Shown: positions 1 to 7,623, numbered from the stretch's first letter. The stretch is DNA of 12,702 nucleotides from Bacteroidota bacterium (GCA_020627525.1 JAHDGP010000092.1:1-12702), one strand, 5' to 3'. The notes: a model not told the origin generated them from the letters alone. Numbers and translations are program-made.

Positions 1-103
1 TGTAGATCGAAAAAATACCCTAGATCAAAAGTGACGAACATTTATGCTTACCTACATATTACACTTAAAAAGCAGAAAGCATCGTTATGCCAATGACTTT
101 CGT

Positions 104-111
104 TATTTTTG
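104..111 (+). promoter_or_regulatory. Putative promoter -7 element (TATTTTTG)
   Basis: TATTTTTG fits the Bacteroidota -7 consensus TAnnTTTG and lies 75 bp upstream of the ATG at 187. No convincing TTG-type -33 box is found about 20 bp upstream, so only half of the promoter is supported. The rest of 1-186 is AT-rich with no gene that I can support. Confidence 0.4.
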
Positions 112-186
112 TGCGATGTTTTTTTTACAAAGAATGTCTGACCTCAAAATATTGCGAAAAAAGAGATAGAACTAATTTAAACTGAA

Positions 187-963
187 ATGAAATTACACAC
201 CTTTTTATTTTTAAACTTGCTTTTGTGTTCACTATTTACCTTTGCACAAACGGAAGAAAAAGACCAGAGCTACTTAAACACAATTTCCAGAGATCGTGTT
301 TTATTAGAATTGAATTATACTGGTTGGGATACCGACCATCAAATGATAAACTCTTCTTTTACTGTTAATGAAAACAATGATACCACCTTTAGTGAGGTTG
401 TCAATGATTTAACGCAAAAGTGGTTTAACAGAGGACTAAATTTATATTTTACTTGGGATATTCCATTGGGAGATAAAAAAAGTTCGAACTTCTCATTCGC
501 TCCAGGGCTTGGCTTGAGTATGCACAATGTATACACCAATGCACGACCGACTTCATTTGCTAATGACAGCACTGCATTTTATTCTATTGAAAATGTCTCC
601 AAAAGAAACAATAAGTTTGGCACTACGCATGTCGAAGCACCACTTGAATTTAGGTTTCATACCAATCCAGATCAATTTGGAAGAAGTTGGAAAGTCGCAG
701 TAGGCTTAAGATTGGGGATTTTGATGTCTAGAAATGCTAAGTTTAGAGGGACTCTAGAAGATCCCAATGGCAGCCCAATAACTGTAAAAGAGAAAATGTT
801 AGATATAAAAGGAATGGCTCGTTATCGTGTTGGTCCTTCTGTGAGACTTGGATATGGAAATATAAGCTTAGTGGGCTATATGTCTCTAACAGACTTGTTT
901 GAGGCCAATAAAGGACCGCAAGTAAGACCTTTTTCTATTGGAATAACCTTCAACAGTTTCTAA
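187..963 (+). CDS. Outer-membrane beta-barrel protein (PorT/OMP_b-brl_2-like)
   Basis: A 258-aa exported protein. Residues 1-20 form a signal peptide (Lys-2, a Leu/Phe-rich core, then TFA-Q at the probable cleavage point). The rest alternates polar and hydrophobic residues in short strands, with turn-rich stretches such as ITWD-like and LGLSM segments, and ends in a strand finishing with Phe, the usual C-terminal signature of Bam-inserted outer-membrane barrels. Size and pattern resemble the small 8-10-stranded barrels of the PorT/OMP_b-brl_2 families common in Bacteroidota; the exact family is inferred, not proven. The ATG at 187 is chosen because the signal peptide begins there. It appears monocistronic, with a -7 box upstream and a hairpin terminator 32 bp after its stop. 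A true PorT role in type IX secretion cannot be claimed from this sequence, although a T9SS cargo gene occurs later in the window. Confidence 0.7.
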   Translation: MKLHTFLFLNLLLCSLFTFAQTEEKDQSYLNTISRDRVLLELNYTGWDTDHQMINSSFTVNENNDTTFSEVVNDLTQKWFNRGLNLYFTWDIPLGDKKSSNFSFAPGLGLSMHNVYTNARPTSFANDSTAFYSIENVSKRNNKFGTTHVEAPLEFRFHTNPDQFGRSWKVAVGLRLGILMSRNAKFRGTLEDPNGSPITVKEKMLDIKGMARYRVGPSVRLGYGNISLVGYMSLTDLFEANKGPQVRPFSIGITFNSF

Positions 964-994
964 AAATTTCATAATAACAGTTGTAGAATCGTGT

Positions 995-1031
995 GCAAAA
1001 GAGCTAGTATTCTTTTGCTAGTAGTATTTTT
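995..1031 (+). terminator. Rho-independent terminator after the beta-barrel gene
   Basis: GCAAAAGA (995-1002) and TCTTTTGC (1011-1018) form a perfect 8-bp stem with an 8-nt loop, followed within a few bases by a T-run (TATTTTT, 1025-1031). It lies 32 bp after the stop at 963. The right arm supplies the TTTTG that may also serve as the -33 box of the next promoter, so terminator and promoter are interleaved. Confidence 0.6.
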
Positions 1032-1041
1032 CGTACCTTTG
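1013..1041 (+). promoter_or_regulatory. Promoter of the synthase-like/DUF4270 operon
   Basis: TACCTTTG at 1034-1041 is an exact match to the Bacteroidota -7 box TAnnTTTG. TTTTG at 1013-1017 is a -33-like box 16 nt upstream, slightly closer than usual. The predicted start near 1048 leaves a leader of about 100 nt before the ATG at 1150. Confidence 0.5.
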
Positions 1042-1149
1042 CATTCAAATTTAGAAAGCTAGGGAGGAACTTTATCGGTATCATATCCCATTATATCGGT
1101 TGTAAACGCTTTTAGTTTACAATTGATTTATACAATTACAAATATTTTT

Positions 1150-1959
1150 ATGGATAAAAAACGTATTTTAATAGTTACTCAGGAACTTGACCCATATTTG
1201 GTGGAAACTACAATTGGTAATATAGTCAAAGAACTTGTCGGGAAAACCCAATCTAGCGGGTATGATATTAGAATCTTGATGCCAAGATTTGGAAGCATTA
1301 ATGAACGCAGACACCGTTTACATGAAGTTGTAAGGCTTTCTGGTATCAATATTATCATTAGTGATGATGATTATCCATTAATTATAAAAGTTGCTTCACT
1401 CCCTGGCGCAAGAATGCAAGTGTACTTTTTAGACAATGAAGATTTCTTCAAAAGAAAAGAGAGTTTTGCTGATGATGATGGAAAACTATACGATGACAAT
1501 AGCGCAAGAACAGTATTTTTCTGTCGTGGTGTATTGGAAACAGTGAAAAAATTCGGATGGGCACCTGATATTATCCATTGTCATGGTTGGATCACTTCTT
1601 TGGTTCCTCTTTTTATAAAAACAGCTTATAAAAAAGACCCTATTTTTGAAAACAGCAAGGTAGTTTACTCTGTATATGACAATACATTTGAAGGTCCTTT
1701 GCCATCAGATTTTGTATTAAATGCCAATATAAACAGAGTGAAAGAGGAAGACCTGACTCCTTATGCAGAGGCTACAAACAATGATCTCCACAAAGGTGCT
1801 ATTCATTATGCAGATGCAGCAGTAGAAGCATCAGCAGCTATTGATAAAGATGTCACTCAATTTATGGAGGACTCAGACAAACCTATTTTAGAATTTCCTG
1901 GAGAAGAAGAATATAAAGAAGCATATTTATCCTTTTACACAACGTTGCTAGAAGAATAG
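1150..1959 (+). CDS. Half-length glycogen/starch synthase-like protein (GT5 N-terminal domain only)
   Basis: A 269-aa protein resembling the N-terminal Rossmann-like half of GT5 glycogen/starch synthases. Visible landmarks are a first beta-strand (RILIVTQE, 5-12), RILMPRFGSINERRHRLHEV (41-60), VYFLDNEDFF (91-100), and DIIHCHGW (140-147), which matches the family's conserved HAHDW region with Asp changed to Gly. The second, nucleotide-sugar-binding half of the GT-B fold is absent: full synthases have about 470-490 residues. The N-terminal KxGGL glucan/ADP-glucose motif is also missing, its place taken by LVETTIGNIV (17-26). Short proteins of this type are, from memory, widespread in Bacteroidota next to a DUF4270 lipoprotein, as here. 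I therefore infer a conserved non-catalytic or differently acting protein, not a fresh truncation. The ATG at 1150 is preferred to the in-frame TTG at 1123 because homologues begin MDKKRILIVTQE. The next gene follows after 14 bp, suggesting one operon. Confidence 0.75.
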   Translation: MDKKRILIVTQELDPYLVETTIGNIVKELVGKTQSSGYDIRILMPRFGSINERRHRLHEVVRLSGINIIISDDDYPLIIKVASLPGARMQVYFLDNEDFFKRKESFADDDGKLYDDNSARTVFFCRGVLETVKKFGWAPDIIHCHGWITSLVPLFIKTAYKKDPIFENSKVVYSVYDNTFEGPLPSDFVLNANINRVKEEDLTPYAEATNNDLHKGAIHYADAAVEASAAIDKDVTQFMEDSDKPILEFPGEEEYKEAYLSFYTTLLEE

Positions 1960-1973
1960 TCGTTACTCAAATA

Positions 1974-3341
1974 ATGAAATTAATACACAGTTTTTATCTA
2001 TTGATTATTGTCTTCGTTTGTGTGCTTTCATCTTGTCAAAGTTCTGAAGACATTGATGCTGATTTTTTAAATGGTTCAGACTTACTGTACGCTAATTTTA
2101 CCGATTCAATAAAGGTAAATGCTACATTGATAAGATCAGAGCCTATCAATCTTGGAGCAGCACAAAGCAATAGTGTTTTTCTATTAGGTGCTTTAGATGA
2201 TCCTATTTTTGGACCTTCTTCTGCTTCTATGTGTATGCAATTTACACTTGGAACTGGACAAAACAATTTGAATTTTGACAGTCTACCGCAATTGGATTCA
2301 GTCGTTTTATCGCTTGCCTATTCTACAGGAAGCTTTTACGGTGATACTGATAAGGAACAAACTTTCAATGTTTTTGAAATAACTGACTCCCTAACCTTTA
2401 GTGATCTTGACGGAGAAGCTGTAGAGTATTTGACTGATAATTTTTGTGAAACAGGTCAACAAGTTGGTGCTAGCTCATTGAAATTCAGTCGTGACTCTGT
2501 TTTCACAGATTCTGGAACTTCGATGCCTTTAGAAACAATTAATATCAGATTGGATGATGATTTTGGTCAAAAGTTTTTGGATGCTGATGCAATTGAAGAA
2601 GACAGTACCTTTTTTAATATTGTAACCTTCTTAGATTTTTTTAAAGGATTGGCAGTTGTACCAGATGAAAACAATACAGCTATTGCACCATTCAACTTAT
2701 TGGACAGCGATACAGAATTAAAATTTTACTACAAAGCCTATTTGACTAACAGTGATACATTATCAAAAAGGCAAAAGAGTTTTTTAGTTAGAGCACAAAC
2801 TGGAACCAATAATGTTCTTGCTCTAAACGAGTTTAAACATGATTATACTGGTACTGCTCCACAAGCCATTCTTGACAATGAAGGAAAAATAACCGATCAA
2901 ATCTACCTTCAATCAATGGCTGGTCTAGAGGTTGAATTAGACATTTCCGAAATATTTGATATTGGAGATCTTATTGTAAACAAGGCAGAGCTAGAAATCA
3001 ACAATGTGCTCGAAGCTACAAATCCCGACAGCCTTTTATTTCCCCAACCTTCTGTTGTTGGTTTTCAATTGGTAGATAGTAATGGAGATGATTTATATGA
3101 TGGAGGTGGACAGGTTATTGTAACCAATGATACCATTGGGACAGAAGTTTATAGAATGAATCGCTACAATATTCCTTTGACTTTGTCCATTCAAAGATTA
3201 GTGCAAGAAGGAAGAGGCAATAGCACATTGAAATTAAAAATACTGGATTCGCCACTGAATCCGTTTAGATTGACTGCAAATGGTCCTGAAGCAGAGCTAT
3301 TTCCAATGAAGTTAAATCTATTTTATACTGAAATAGAATAA
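1974..3341 (+). CDS. DUF4270 family lipoprotein
   Basis: A 455-aa lipoprotein. Residues 1-20 are a hydrophobic signal with lipobox VLSSC, giving Cys-21 as the predicted lipidated residue, so it should be anchored in the inner or outer membrane. The mature part opens with an acidic segment (SSEDIDADF) and continues as beta-rich sequence including SNSVFLLGALDDPIFGP, LPQLDSVVLSLAY and a late block around VNKAELEINN. These match the layout of DUF4270, a Bacteroidota-restricted family of surface or periplasmic lipoproteins of unknown function. There is no catalytic motif that I recognise. It begins 14 bp after the synthase-like gene, a pairing I recall from other Bacteroidota, which suggests co-transcription from the 1034 promoter. 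The family call is strong; the function is unknown. Confidence 0.8.
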   Translation: MKLIHSFYLLIIVFVCVLSSCQSSEDIDADFLNGSDLLYANFTDSIKVNATLIRSEPINLGAAQSNSVFLLGALDDPIFGPSSASMCMQFTLGTGQNNLNFDSLPQLDSVVLSLAYSTGSFYGDTDKEQTFNVFEITDSLTFSDLDGEAVEYLTDNFCETGQQVGASSLKFSRDSVFTDSGTSMPLETINIRLDDDFGQKFLDADAIEEDSTFFNIVTFLDFFKGLAVVPDENNTAIAPFNLLDSDTELKFYYKAYLTNSDTLSKRQKSFLVRAQTGTNNVLALNEFKHDYTGTAPQAILDNEGKITDQIYLQSMAGLEVELDISEIFDIGDLIVNKAELEINNVLEATNPDSLLFPQPSVVGFQLVDSNGDDLYDGGGQVIVTNDTIGTEVYRMNRYNIPLTLSIQRLVQEGRGNSTLKLKILDSPLNPFRLTANGPEAELFPMKLNLFYTEIE

Positions 3342-3389
3342 TTTTCCTTGTAACTTGGTTTATATTGTAAATAAATCCAAAACAATTAC

Positions 3390-4715
3390 GTGGAGATTAA
3401 AGACTTCATATTAGCACCTATTTTTTTTTTACTTTTCACAGTATTGGGTATTTTGTATTTGGAAATTTTTTGTAGGGATAAGCCTTATAGAAAAATTTTC
3501 ATTCCAGCCTTGTGGCTAAAAATGTTGGCTTCGATTACTTATGGATTGATCTATAAATTTTATTATGGATTTGGGGATACCCTGACTTATTTCAAAGATG
3601 GTTCTTATATTTTCAACAAACTACTGACAGATTGGAATACTGGCTGGACACTCATGACCACTCCTGCTCGAACTTACAACTTGCAAACAATTGAATCTTT
3701 TGAGCAAATGATGTATGATGGTAGTACAACTGCATTTGTTGTTACCAAAATAGTTGCTGTATTTAGCTTTTTTACCTTTAATAGTTATTTTGCCACTTCC
3801 CTTTTGTTTTCATTTCTTTCTTTTACAGGTTTATGGGCTTTGTATACCTCTTTGGTAGACATCTATCCAAAATTAAAATGGCAATTTGCTTTTGCAGTAT
3901 TTCTCATTCCCTCCGTAACATTCTGGGGTTCGGGAATAATGAAAGATACTGTAACGATTGGCTGTATTGGATGGTTTTTTTATGGATTTTATCATCTTTT
4001 TATAAAAAAAGACAAACTCTTTATTCCAATAATTTTATTGTGCATTTCTGCTTATTTGATATTACTAACTAAAATGTATATTATTGCTGCTTTTATACCA
4101 GCTATGTTCATTTGGTTTCTTCTCCATCATTATAAGCAAATTACAGAATGGCAAGCAAAAGCTATTTTAAACATCAGTTTATTAATAGCCGTTCCATTTT
4201 TTGCTTGGTATTTTTCTGATAAACTGGTAAACACAGGAAACATTATACTTAAAGCATTTATATCTGAAGCAGTAGGCTTTCATAACTGGCATACTTTTTT
4301 AGATGAAAAATTTGGCGGATCGGGTTACAATTTGGGAACAATCGAATTTACACCTATTGGTATTTTAAAGAAAGCTCCAGCATCAATAAATGTAGCACTA
4401 TTTCGTCCGTACTTGTTTGAAGTAAAAAATATAGTTATGCTTATTTCATCATTTGAAAGTACGGCTATATTACTGTTTACCCTTTTTGTCTGGCTGAGGG
4501 TAGGAATCATCAAATCCTTTATTTACATCTTACGCAATCCGCTGTTAATATCCTTTATGATCTTCACATTGATATTTGCCTTCATTGTAGGGTTTACCAG
4601 TTATAACTTTGGCGCATTGGTTAGATATAAAATTCCTTGCCTTCCGTTTTTTATAGCGGTCTTATTTATTTTATTACACGAGGGCAAGCAGGGAAAGCTG
4701 TTAAAAGTAAATTGA
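3390..4715 (+). CDS. Polytopic membrane protein, GT-C/polysaccharide polymerase-like
   Basis: A 441-aa integral inner-membrane protein with about ten hydrophobic helices (roughly 7-27, 38-58, 115-132, 134-152, 165-180, 187-205, 209-246, 258-275, 347-378, 384-405, 413-430). Residues 60-112 and 280-345 are the main non-hydrophobic loops. GDTLTY (62-67) after the second helix recalls the short acidic motif of GT-C glycosyltransferases. FWGSGIMKD (178-186) and RYKIPCLPF (412-420) recall motifs of oligosaccharide polymerases or EpsG/Wzy-like proteins. These similarities are suggestive only; I do not recognise a named family. The start is a GTG at 3390, since no upstream in-frame ATG is available after stop codons; no Shine-Dalgarno sequence is evident, which is common in this phylum. 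It lies 48 bp after the DUF4270 gene on the same strand, so it may belong to the operon, and converges on the next gene. Confidence 0.6.
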   Translation: MEIKDFILAPIFFLLFTVLGILYLEIFCRDKPYRKIFIPALWLKMLASITYGLIYKFYYGFGDTLTYFKDGSYIFNKLLTDWNTGWTLMTTPARTYNLQTIESFEQMMYDGSTTAFVVTKIVAVFSFFTFNSYFATSLLFSFLSFTGLWALYTSLVDIYPKLKWQFAFAVFLIPSVTFWGSGIMKDTVTIGCIGWFFYGFYHLFIKKDKLFIPIILLCISAYLILLTKMYIIAAFIPAMFIWFLLHHYKQITEWQAKAILNISLLIAVPFFAWYFSDKLVNTGNIILKAFISEAVGFHNWHTFLDEKFGGSGYNLGTIEFTPIGILKKAPASINVALFRPYLFEVKNIVMLISSFESTAILLFTLFVWLRVGIIKSFIYILRNPLLISFMIFTLIFAFIVGFTSYNFGALVRYKIPCLPFFIAVLFILLHEGKQGKLLKVN

Positions 4716-4827
4716 TGGAGTCAACATGTACTAAAGTATGGTATTTATAAATGTCTATTTTTCAAAAGCCAATTCACTTCATAAAACATTGACTCATCGC
4801 ACTATTTGCACATTCCAACCACATTTT

Positions 4828-5697
4828 CTACATCTTATAAGTCTTCGGCTTTTTTGTTTTATTCTGACTGCTAGAATTTTTGTGGAATTGAATGTGAGAT
4901 TTTTTATCTAATTTTTCGCCTGTAGCATCTTCGTAGATATTTTTATATTTTAACCAAGTAGCATCGTCTTGTTTTTCCCCGTTAATCTCTAATTTTTTAC
5001 CAGACAAATCAAATTCGTATTCACTTTTATTTTCAATCAAGCCATCTTTCAACATTTCTTCTTCAAAGGATCTCTGGATGCCTGTTGATTCGGCAGCACC
5101 AAAATTAAATCCTTCCAATAGCTCCTCAAAGCCCTCTGGCATCATGTGTGAAAAGCCTTCCATTTGCTCTTGCAAGTTTTGCATAAAATCATCATCAAAG
5201 TTGAAAGACTGCCCGCCAAATTGCTGCATCATATCTTCCAGCATTTGATTCATATTTCCCTGATCAAATGCATCAAAATTGAATTGTTGCATATCCAAAC
5301 CATTCATCAAAGAATCAAGGTTGGGCATATTTTCAAAATCAAAAGCCATTCCTCCAAAACTATTCATCAAAGAGTCCAGATTATTCATATCAAATGCTTC
5401 TGGAAAAGAATACATTTTCTGGTCTTGATTGGAATTATTGTCAAATTTTCCATGATTGTCAGAACGCAAATTTCCAACAATGTCTTGGTAATTATCATAT
5501 TGTTCTTCAGGAATTATTTCACCGTCAATCTTTAACTCTGTCAATACATCATTTTCCAAAGTTATTTCAACAGACTTATCTCCTTCAATAGATCTAATGA
5601 TTTGTTTGTTTTCAGACTGAACCTGAGCAGATACAGACTGCATGCCCAAACCAAAAAAACAAATCAAAAGAACCAAATAAGTAAAACGATTTTTCAT
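4828..5697 (-). CDS. Exported Met/Asn/Asp-rich hypothetical protein with duplicated terminal modules
   Basis: A 289-aa secreted or periplasmic protein of unknown function. Residues 1-25 are a signal peptide (MKNRF, a Leu/Ile/Phe core, then VSAQ). Residues 100-200 are strikingly rich in Met, Asn, Asp, Phe and Gln, with a 20-residue repeat (NLDSLMN at 106-112 and 126-132). Two modules flank this centre. LKIDGEIIPEEQYDNYQDIV (55-74) and LEINGEKQDDATWLKYKNIY (236-255) share Leu, Ile, Gly, Glu, Tyr and Ile at identical spacing, suggesting a duplicated small domain. The C-terminal block (KDGLIENKSEYEFDLSGKKL onward) resembles a module I recall at the ends of some Bacteroidota M56/BlaR-like proteins, but no peptidase motif is present. 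The start at 5697 is chosen because the signal peptide begins there and AAGGA precedes it; in-frame ATGs at 5706 and 5733 would add up to 12 residues. It converges with the membrane-protein gene; a structured element lies about 170 bp upstream. Confidence 0.65.
   Translation of the reverse strand: MKNRFTYLVLLICFFGLGMQSVSAQVQSENKQIIRSIEGDKSVEITLENDVLTELKIDGEIIPEEQYDNYQDIVGNLRSDNHGKFDNNSNQDQKMYSFPEAFDMNNLDSLMNSFGGMAFDFENMPNLDSLMNGLDMQQFNFDAFDQGNMNQMLEDMMQQFGGQSFNFDDDFMQNLQEQMEGFSHMMPEGFEELLEGFNFGAAESTGIQRSFEEEMLKDGLIENKSEYEFDLSGKKLEINGEKQDDATWLKYKNIYEDATGEKLDKKSHIQFHKNSSSQNKTKKPKTYKM
5263..5382 (-). repeat. Two 60-bp coding repeats inside the Met-rich exported protein
   Basis: Two adjacent 60-bp units (5382-5323 and 5322-5263, read on the minus strand) both start with codons for NLDSLMN, followed by a Gly/Met/Phe-rich half. 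The DNA has diverged between them, so this is an old internal duplication, not a recent slippage tract. Confidence 0.5.
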
Positions 5698-5899
5698 ATC
5701 CTTCATTTTTTCAAAAAAAATCAACATTTTCATTAGAGTATGGGTTTAAGTCCCAATATTCTCTTACTAAAATGCAAAATTTAGACTATTTATTATTCAA
5801 TAAGATTCACTATTAATAAAGCTTTAACATTTTTAAGGGAAAAAGCACCATTTCATTCTTAGGAAAAGGGCTTTCTCATAAAAACAATAAGTAAATGTG

Positions 5900-5916
5900 C
5901 AACCTCTCTGAGGTTG
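5900..5916. repeat. Hairpin 1 of the element
   Basis: CAACCTC-TCT-GAGGTTG is a perfect 7-bp stem with a 3-nt loop. Its loop (TCT) is the complement of the loop of hairpin 2 (AGA). Confidence 0.7.
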
Positions 5917-5952
5917 AAAAATAGGAGTATTTGACCAAAAGCTAACATAGTT

Positions 5953-5969
5953 TGATTGCAGAGCAATCA
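5953..5969. repeat. Hairpin 2 of the element
   Basis: TGATTGC-AGA-GCAATCA is a perfect 7-bp stem with a 3-nt loop, the same 17-nt geometry as hairpins 1 and 4 but a different sequence. Confidence 0.7.
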
Positions 5970-5977
5970 TTTTAAAA

Positions 5978-5996
5978 AGGATCACAGCGTGATCCT
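5978..5996. repeat. Hairpin 3 of the element
   Basis: AGGATCAC-AGC-GTGATCCT is a perfect 8-bp stem with a 3-nt loop. It lies 8 bp after hairpin 2. Confidence 0.7.
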
Positions 5997-6029
5997 ATTA
6001 TGTTGGTTTTAAATGAATGCCTAATTTAT

Positions 6030-6046
6030 TGATCTTGTAAAGATCA
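6030..6046. repeat. Hairpin 4 of the element
   Basis: TGATCTT-GTA-AAGATCA is a perfect 7-bp stem with a 3-nt loop. A weaker stem, TTAAC(6064-6068)/GTTAA(6074-6078), follows it before the right terminal repeat. Confidence 0.7.
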
Positions 6047-6120
6047 CACCAATTTTAAATGCATTAACCCATAGTTAAATCATTACATTTTTTATGAGAA
6101 AACCCTTTTCTTAGGAACGA

Positions 6121-7608
6121 TCAAATATAGTTTTGTTGCAATCTATTTAAAGCATCTTTTACCTTATCGTTTGCCTGCTTTGCCTTCACCAATTCTGGCG
6201 GTGCTGCACGCTCCTCACAGTTTTCTACTCTGCAACTCTCACAAGTTGTTCCAACCATTTTTATATCAATATTTGGATCTTTCCAAAACATCACCTTTTT
6301 CCTGAAAGTAGAATTTATTTTAAATCCTATGGTTACACTTGAATTTGCATTTGGAGTTGGCTCCATACTCCTCGCCACAGAAATACAAAGATATTCATCG
6401 TCATTGTGTAAATTTTGAACAATCTGCACATCTATTATTGGCTCATTGGAATTCATACTTTCCAATTTTTTTAAGAGTTTTATACCAGAAATTCTTCTAC
6501 AGTGGTGAAACCAATCTTTATTGAAATTTGGATTGGTAATACTTCCTAAATACAGTTCTTTCGTCAAGTCGAAACTGTTTTTTATCAAGTTGTGTTGAAA
6601 ACGATGATAGAAAATATCTTTTATTCCAATAAAATTACAAATCACCCCTGTCATTCTGTGCAGCAAAACTTCGGGAGATACTTGGTATTTATTCAATAAG
6701 CTTAAAAAATAATCACCATCCCACAGCTTATTTTTAAAAAGTGCATTTATATCATCTATCAATTGATTTTTATTAATCAAAACCGCTCCTGCACAATAGG
6801 AAGCTAAAAAATTATTCAAGATATGATCAAAGGAACTGACCTCTACCAACATAGAAATTTGTGAGCGTTTTGTTACTTTCAAAATATTGAATGCCAGTTC
6901 TCTACCGACCATAAAAAGGCGTTGATTCTTATTCAGGTTTGGATTGAGCAACAGGGTACTTTTTTCTTTTCCTGGAATAAAAACGTATCGGTTGCCACCC
7001 AACTCGGGGTATTTCTCCAGAGAATACTCTTCTACTTTATAGTTAAATTTTTCTTCTAAAATATTGATTGCTCTTTCATAGCTGAATGTCTTTGTAGTGT
7101 CTATTTCAAATTTTTCTACAAAAAAATCACAACCCTCTTCAAGTTCTTCAAAGTAGTTATTGTGAACTTCTTGGTAAGAACGCAATGCTGCAAAGTAGAA
7201 ACGTTCCTTTTCCATTTCATAGTTTCTCGCAATCTCAACAATGGTACTTATGAAGGCTCCAACTTTCGCAGGTGAGTCGGACAAAGACTCTACCATTTTA
7301 CCCAAATCAAAACCAAAAATATTGAGAGGTAGGTCGGTAATAATGTTGGATAGCAACAAGTCAGTCAATGGTGCCAGCGGTCCTGTTAATTTTAGGGAAA
7401 CCAAATCGTCATAACTCACCTGAAAAACATTCGCTAGAATAACAATTTTATCAGCTTTGGGATACTTTTTTCCTTTTTCTATCTCATTCAAATAGGAAGG
7501 AGACAACCTTGTCAACTTAGACAAAGCACTAAGGGACAAGCCCATTTTTAGTCTTAACTGCTTAATTTTCAGACCAAAAACTATCCGTATATTTTCTTCT
7601 TTTATCAT
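6121..7608 (-). CDS. XRE-family regulator of the ScfR/RamB type (HTH + degenerate IrrE-like + DUF2083-like Cys domain)
   Basis: A 495-aa transcription regulator. Residues about 9-67 are a Cro/CI-type helix-turn-helix (LKIKQLRLKMGLSLSALSKL, then SPSYLNEIEKG). The middle (about 170-290) resembles the ImmA/IrrE-like domain of this group, but its HExxH zinc-protease signature is absent: the equivalent place reads VGRELAF (234-240). The C-terminus has C456-x2-C459-x4-C464 followed by EERAAPP, matching the conserved cysteine/RAxPP signature of DUF2083 proteins. This order of domains defines the short-chain fatty-acyl regulators (RamB, PrpR, MccR), which sense acyl-CoA-type metabolites and control glyoxylate or propionate metabolism. 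That role is family knowledge; no target metabolic gene lies in this window. The ATG at 7608 gives a complete HTH. It is divergent from the DUF4293 gene, and two tandem 10-bp repeats just upstream may be an autoregulatory site. A structured element begins 3 bp after its stop. Confidence 0.8.
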   Translation of the reverse strand: MIKEENIRIVFGLKIKQLRLKMGLSLSALSKLTRLSPSYLNEIEKGKKYPKADKIVILANVFQVSYDDLVSLKLTGPLAPLTDLLLSNIITDLPLNIFGFDLGKMVESLSDSPAKVGAFISTIVEIARNYEMEKERFYFAALRSYQEVHNNYFEELEEGCDFFVEKFEIDTTKTFSYERAINILEEKFNYKVEEYSLEKYPELGGNRYVFIPGKEKSTLLLNPNLNKNQRLFMVGRELAFNILKVTKRSQISMLVEVSSFDHILNNFLASYCAGAVLINKNQLIDDINALFKNKLWDGDYFLSLLNKYQVSPEVLLHRMTGVICNFIGIKDIFYHRFQHNLIKNSFDLTKELYLGSITNPNFNKDWFHHCRRISGIKLLKKLESMNSNEPIIDVQIVQNLHNDDEYLCISVARSMEPTPNANSSVTIGFKINSTFRKKVMFWKDPNIDIKMVGTTCESCRVENCEERAAPPELVKAKQANDKVKDALNRLQQNYI

Positions 7609-7623
7609 TGTTTCTTAGCTGAT

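Larger units (their letters stand above)
5856..6117. mobile_element. MITE-like element: 19-bp TIRs, 10-bp direct repeats, four internal hairpins
   Basis: This fills most of the gene-free stretch 5698-6120. AAGGGCTTTCTCATAAAAA (5866-5884) and TTTTTATGAGAAAACCCTT (6089-6107) are inverted repeats with one mismatch in 19. TTCTTAGGAA occurs exactly once outside each end (5856-5865 and 6108-6117), as expected of a 10-bp target-site duplication. The enclosed 242 bp carry no open frame of note. It contains four separate perfect hairpins, all with 3-nt loops, listed separately. Because TTCTTAGGAA is itself partly palindromic, the inverted repeat can be read outward to 5853/6120 with more mismatches, so the boundary call is an inference. 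It sits 3 bp beyond the stop of the regulator gene (stop at 6121-6123). No transposase is present, so if mobile it would depend on one elsewhere. The alternative is a structured RNA or an extragenic palindrome cluster. The remaining 5698-5855 shows only AT-rich sequence, presumably the upstream region of the minus-strand exported protein. Confidence 0.6.

Noticed and set aside
1..43. Start of a minus-strand gene leaving the window on the left
   Set aside because: Only fourteen codons are visible, with no signal or promoter to support it.
1123..1149. TTG start adding nine residues to the synthase-like protein
   Set aside because: The ATG at 1150 begins the recognisable family N-terminus; the added residues match nothing.
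4839..4856. Small TTCG-loop stem followed by T-run as the terminator of the membrane-protein gene
   Set aside because: The stem is only three to four pairs with a bulge and lies inside the 3' end of the converging gene; too weak to call.
5900..6046. A CRISPR-like or tandem repeat array made of the four hairpins
   Set aside because: The hairpins share geometry but not sequence, and the gaps between them vary from 8 to 36 bp, so there is no direct repeat-spacer pattern.
6121..7608. ImmA-type metalloprotease activity of the regulator
   Set aside because: No HExxH motif exists in the IrrE-like region, and the cysteine-rich end fits the ScfR regulators, which are not proteases.
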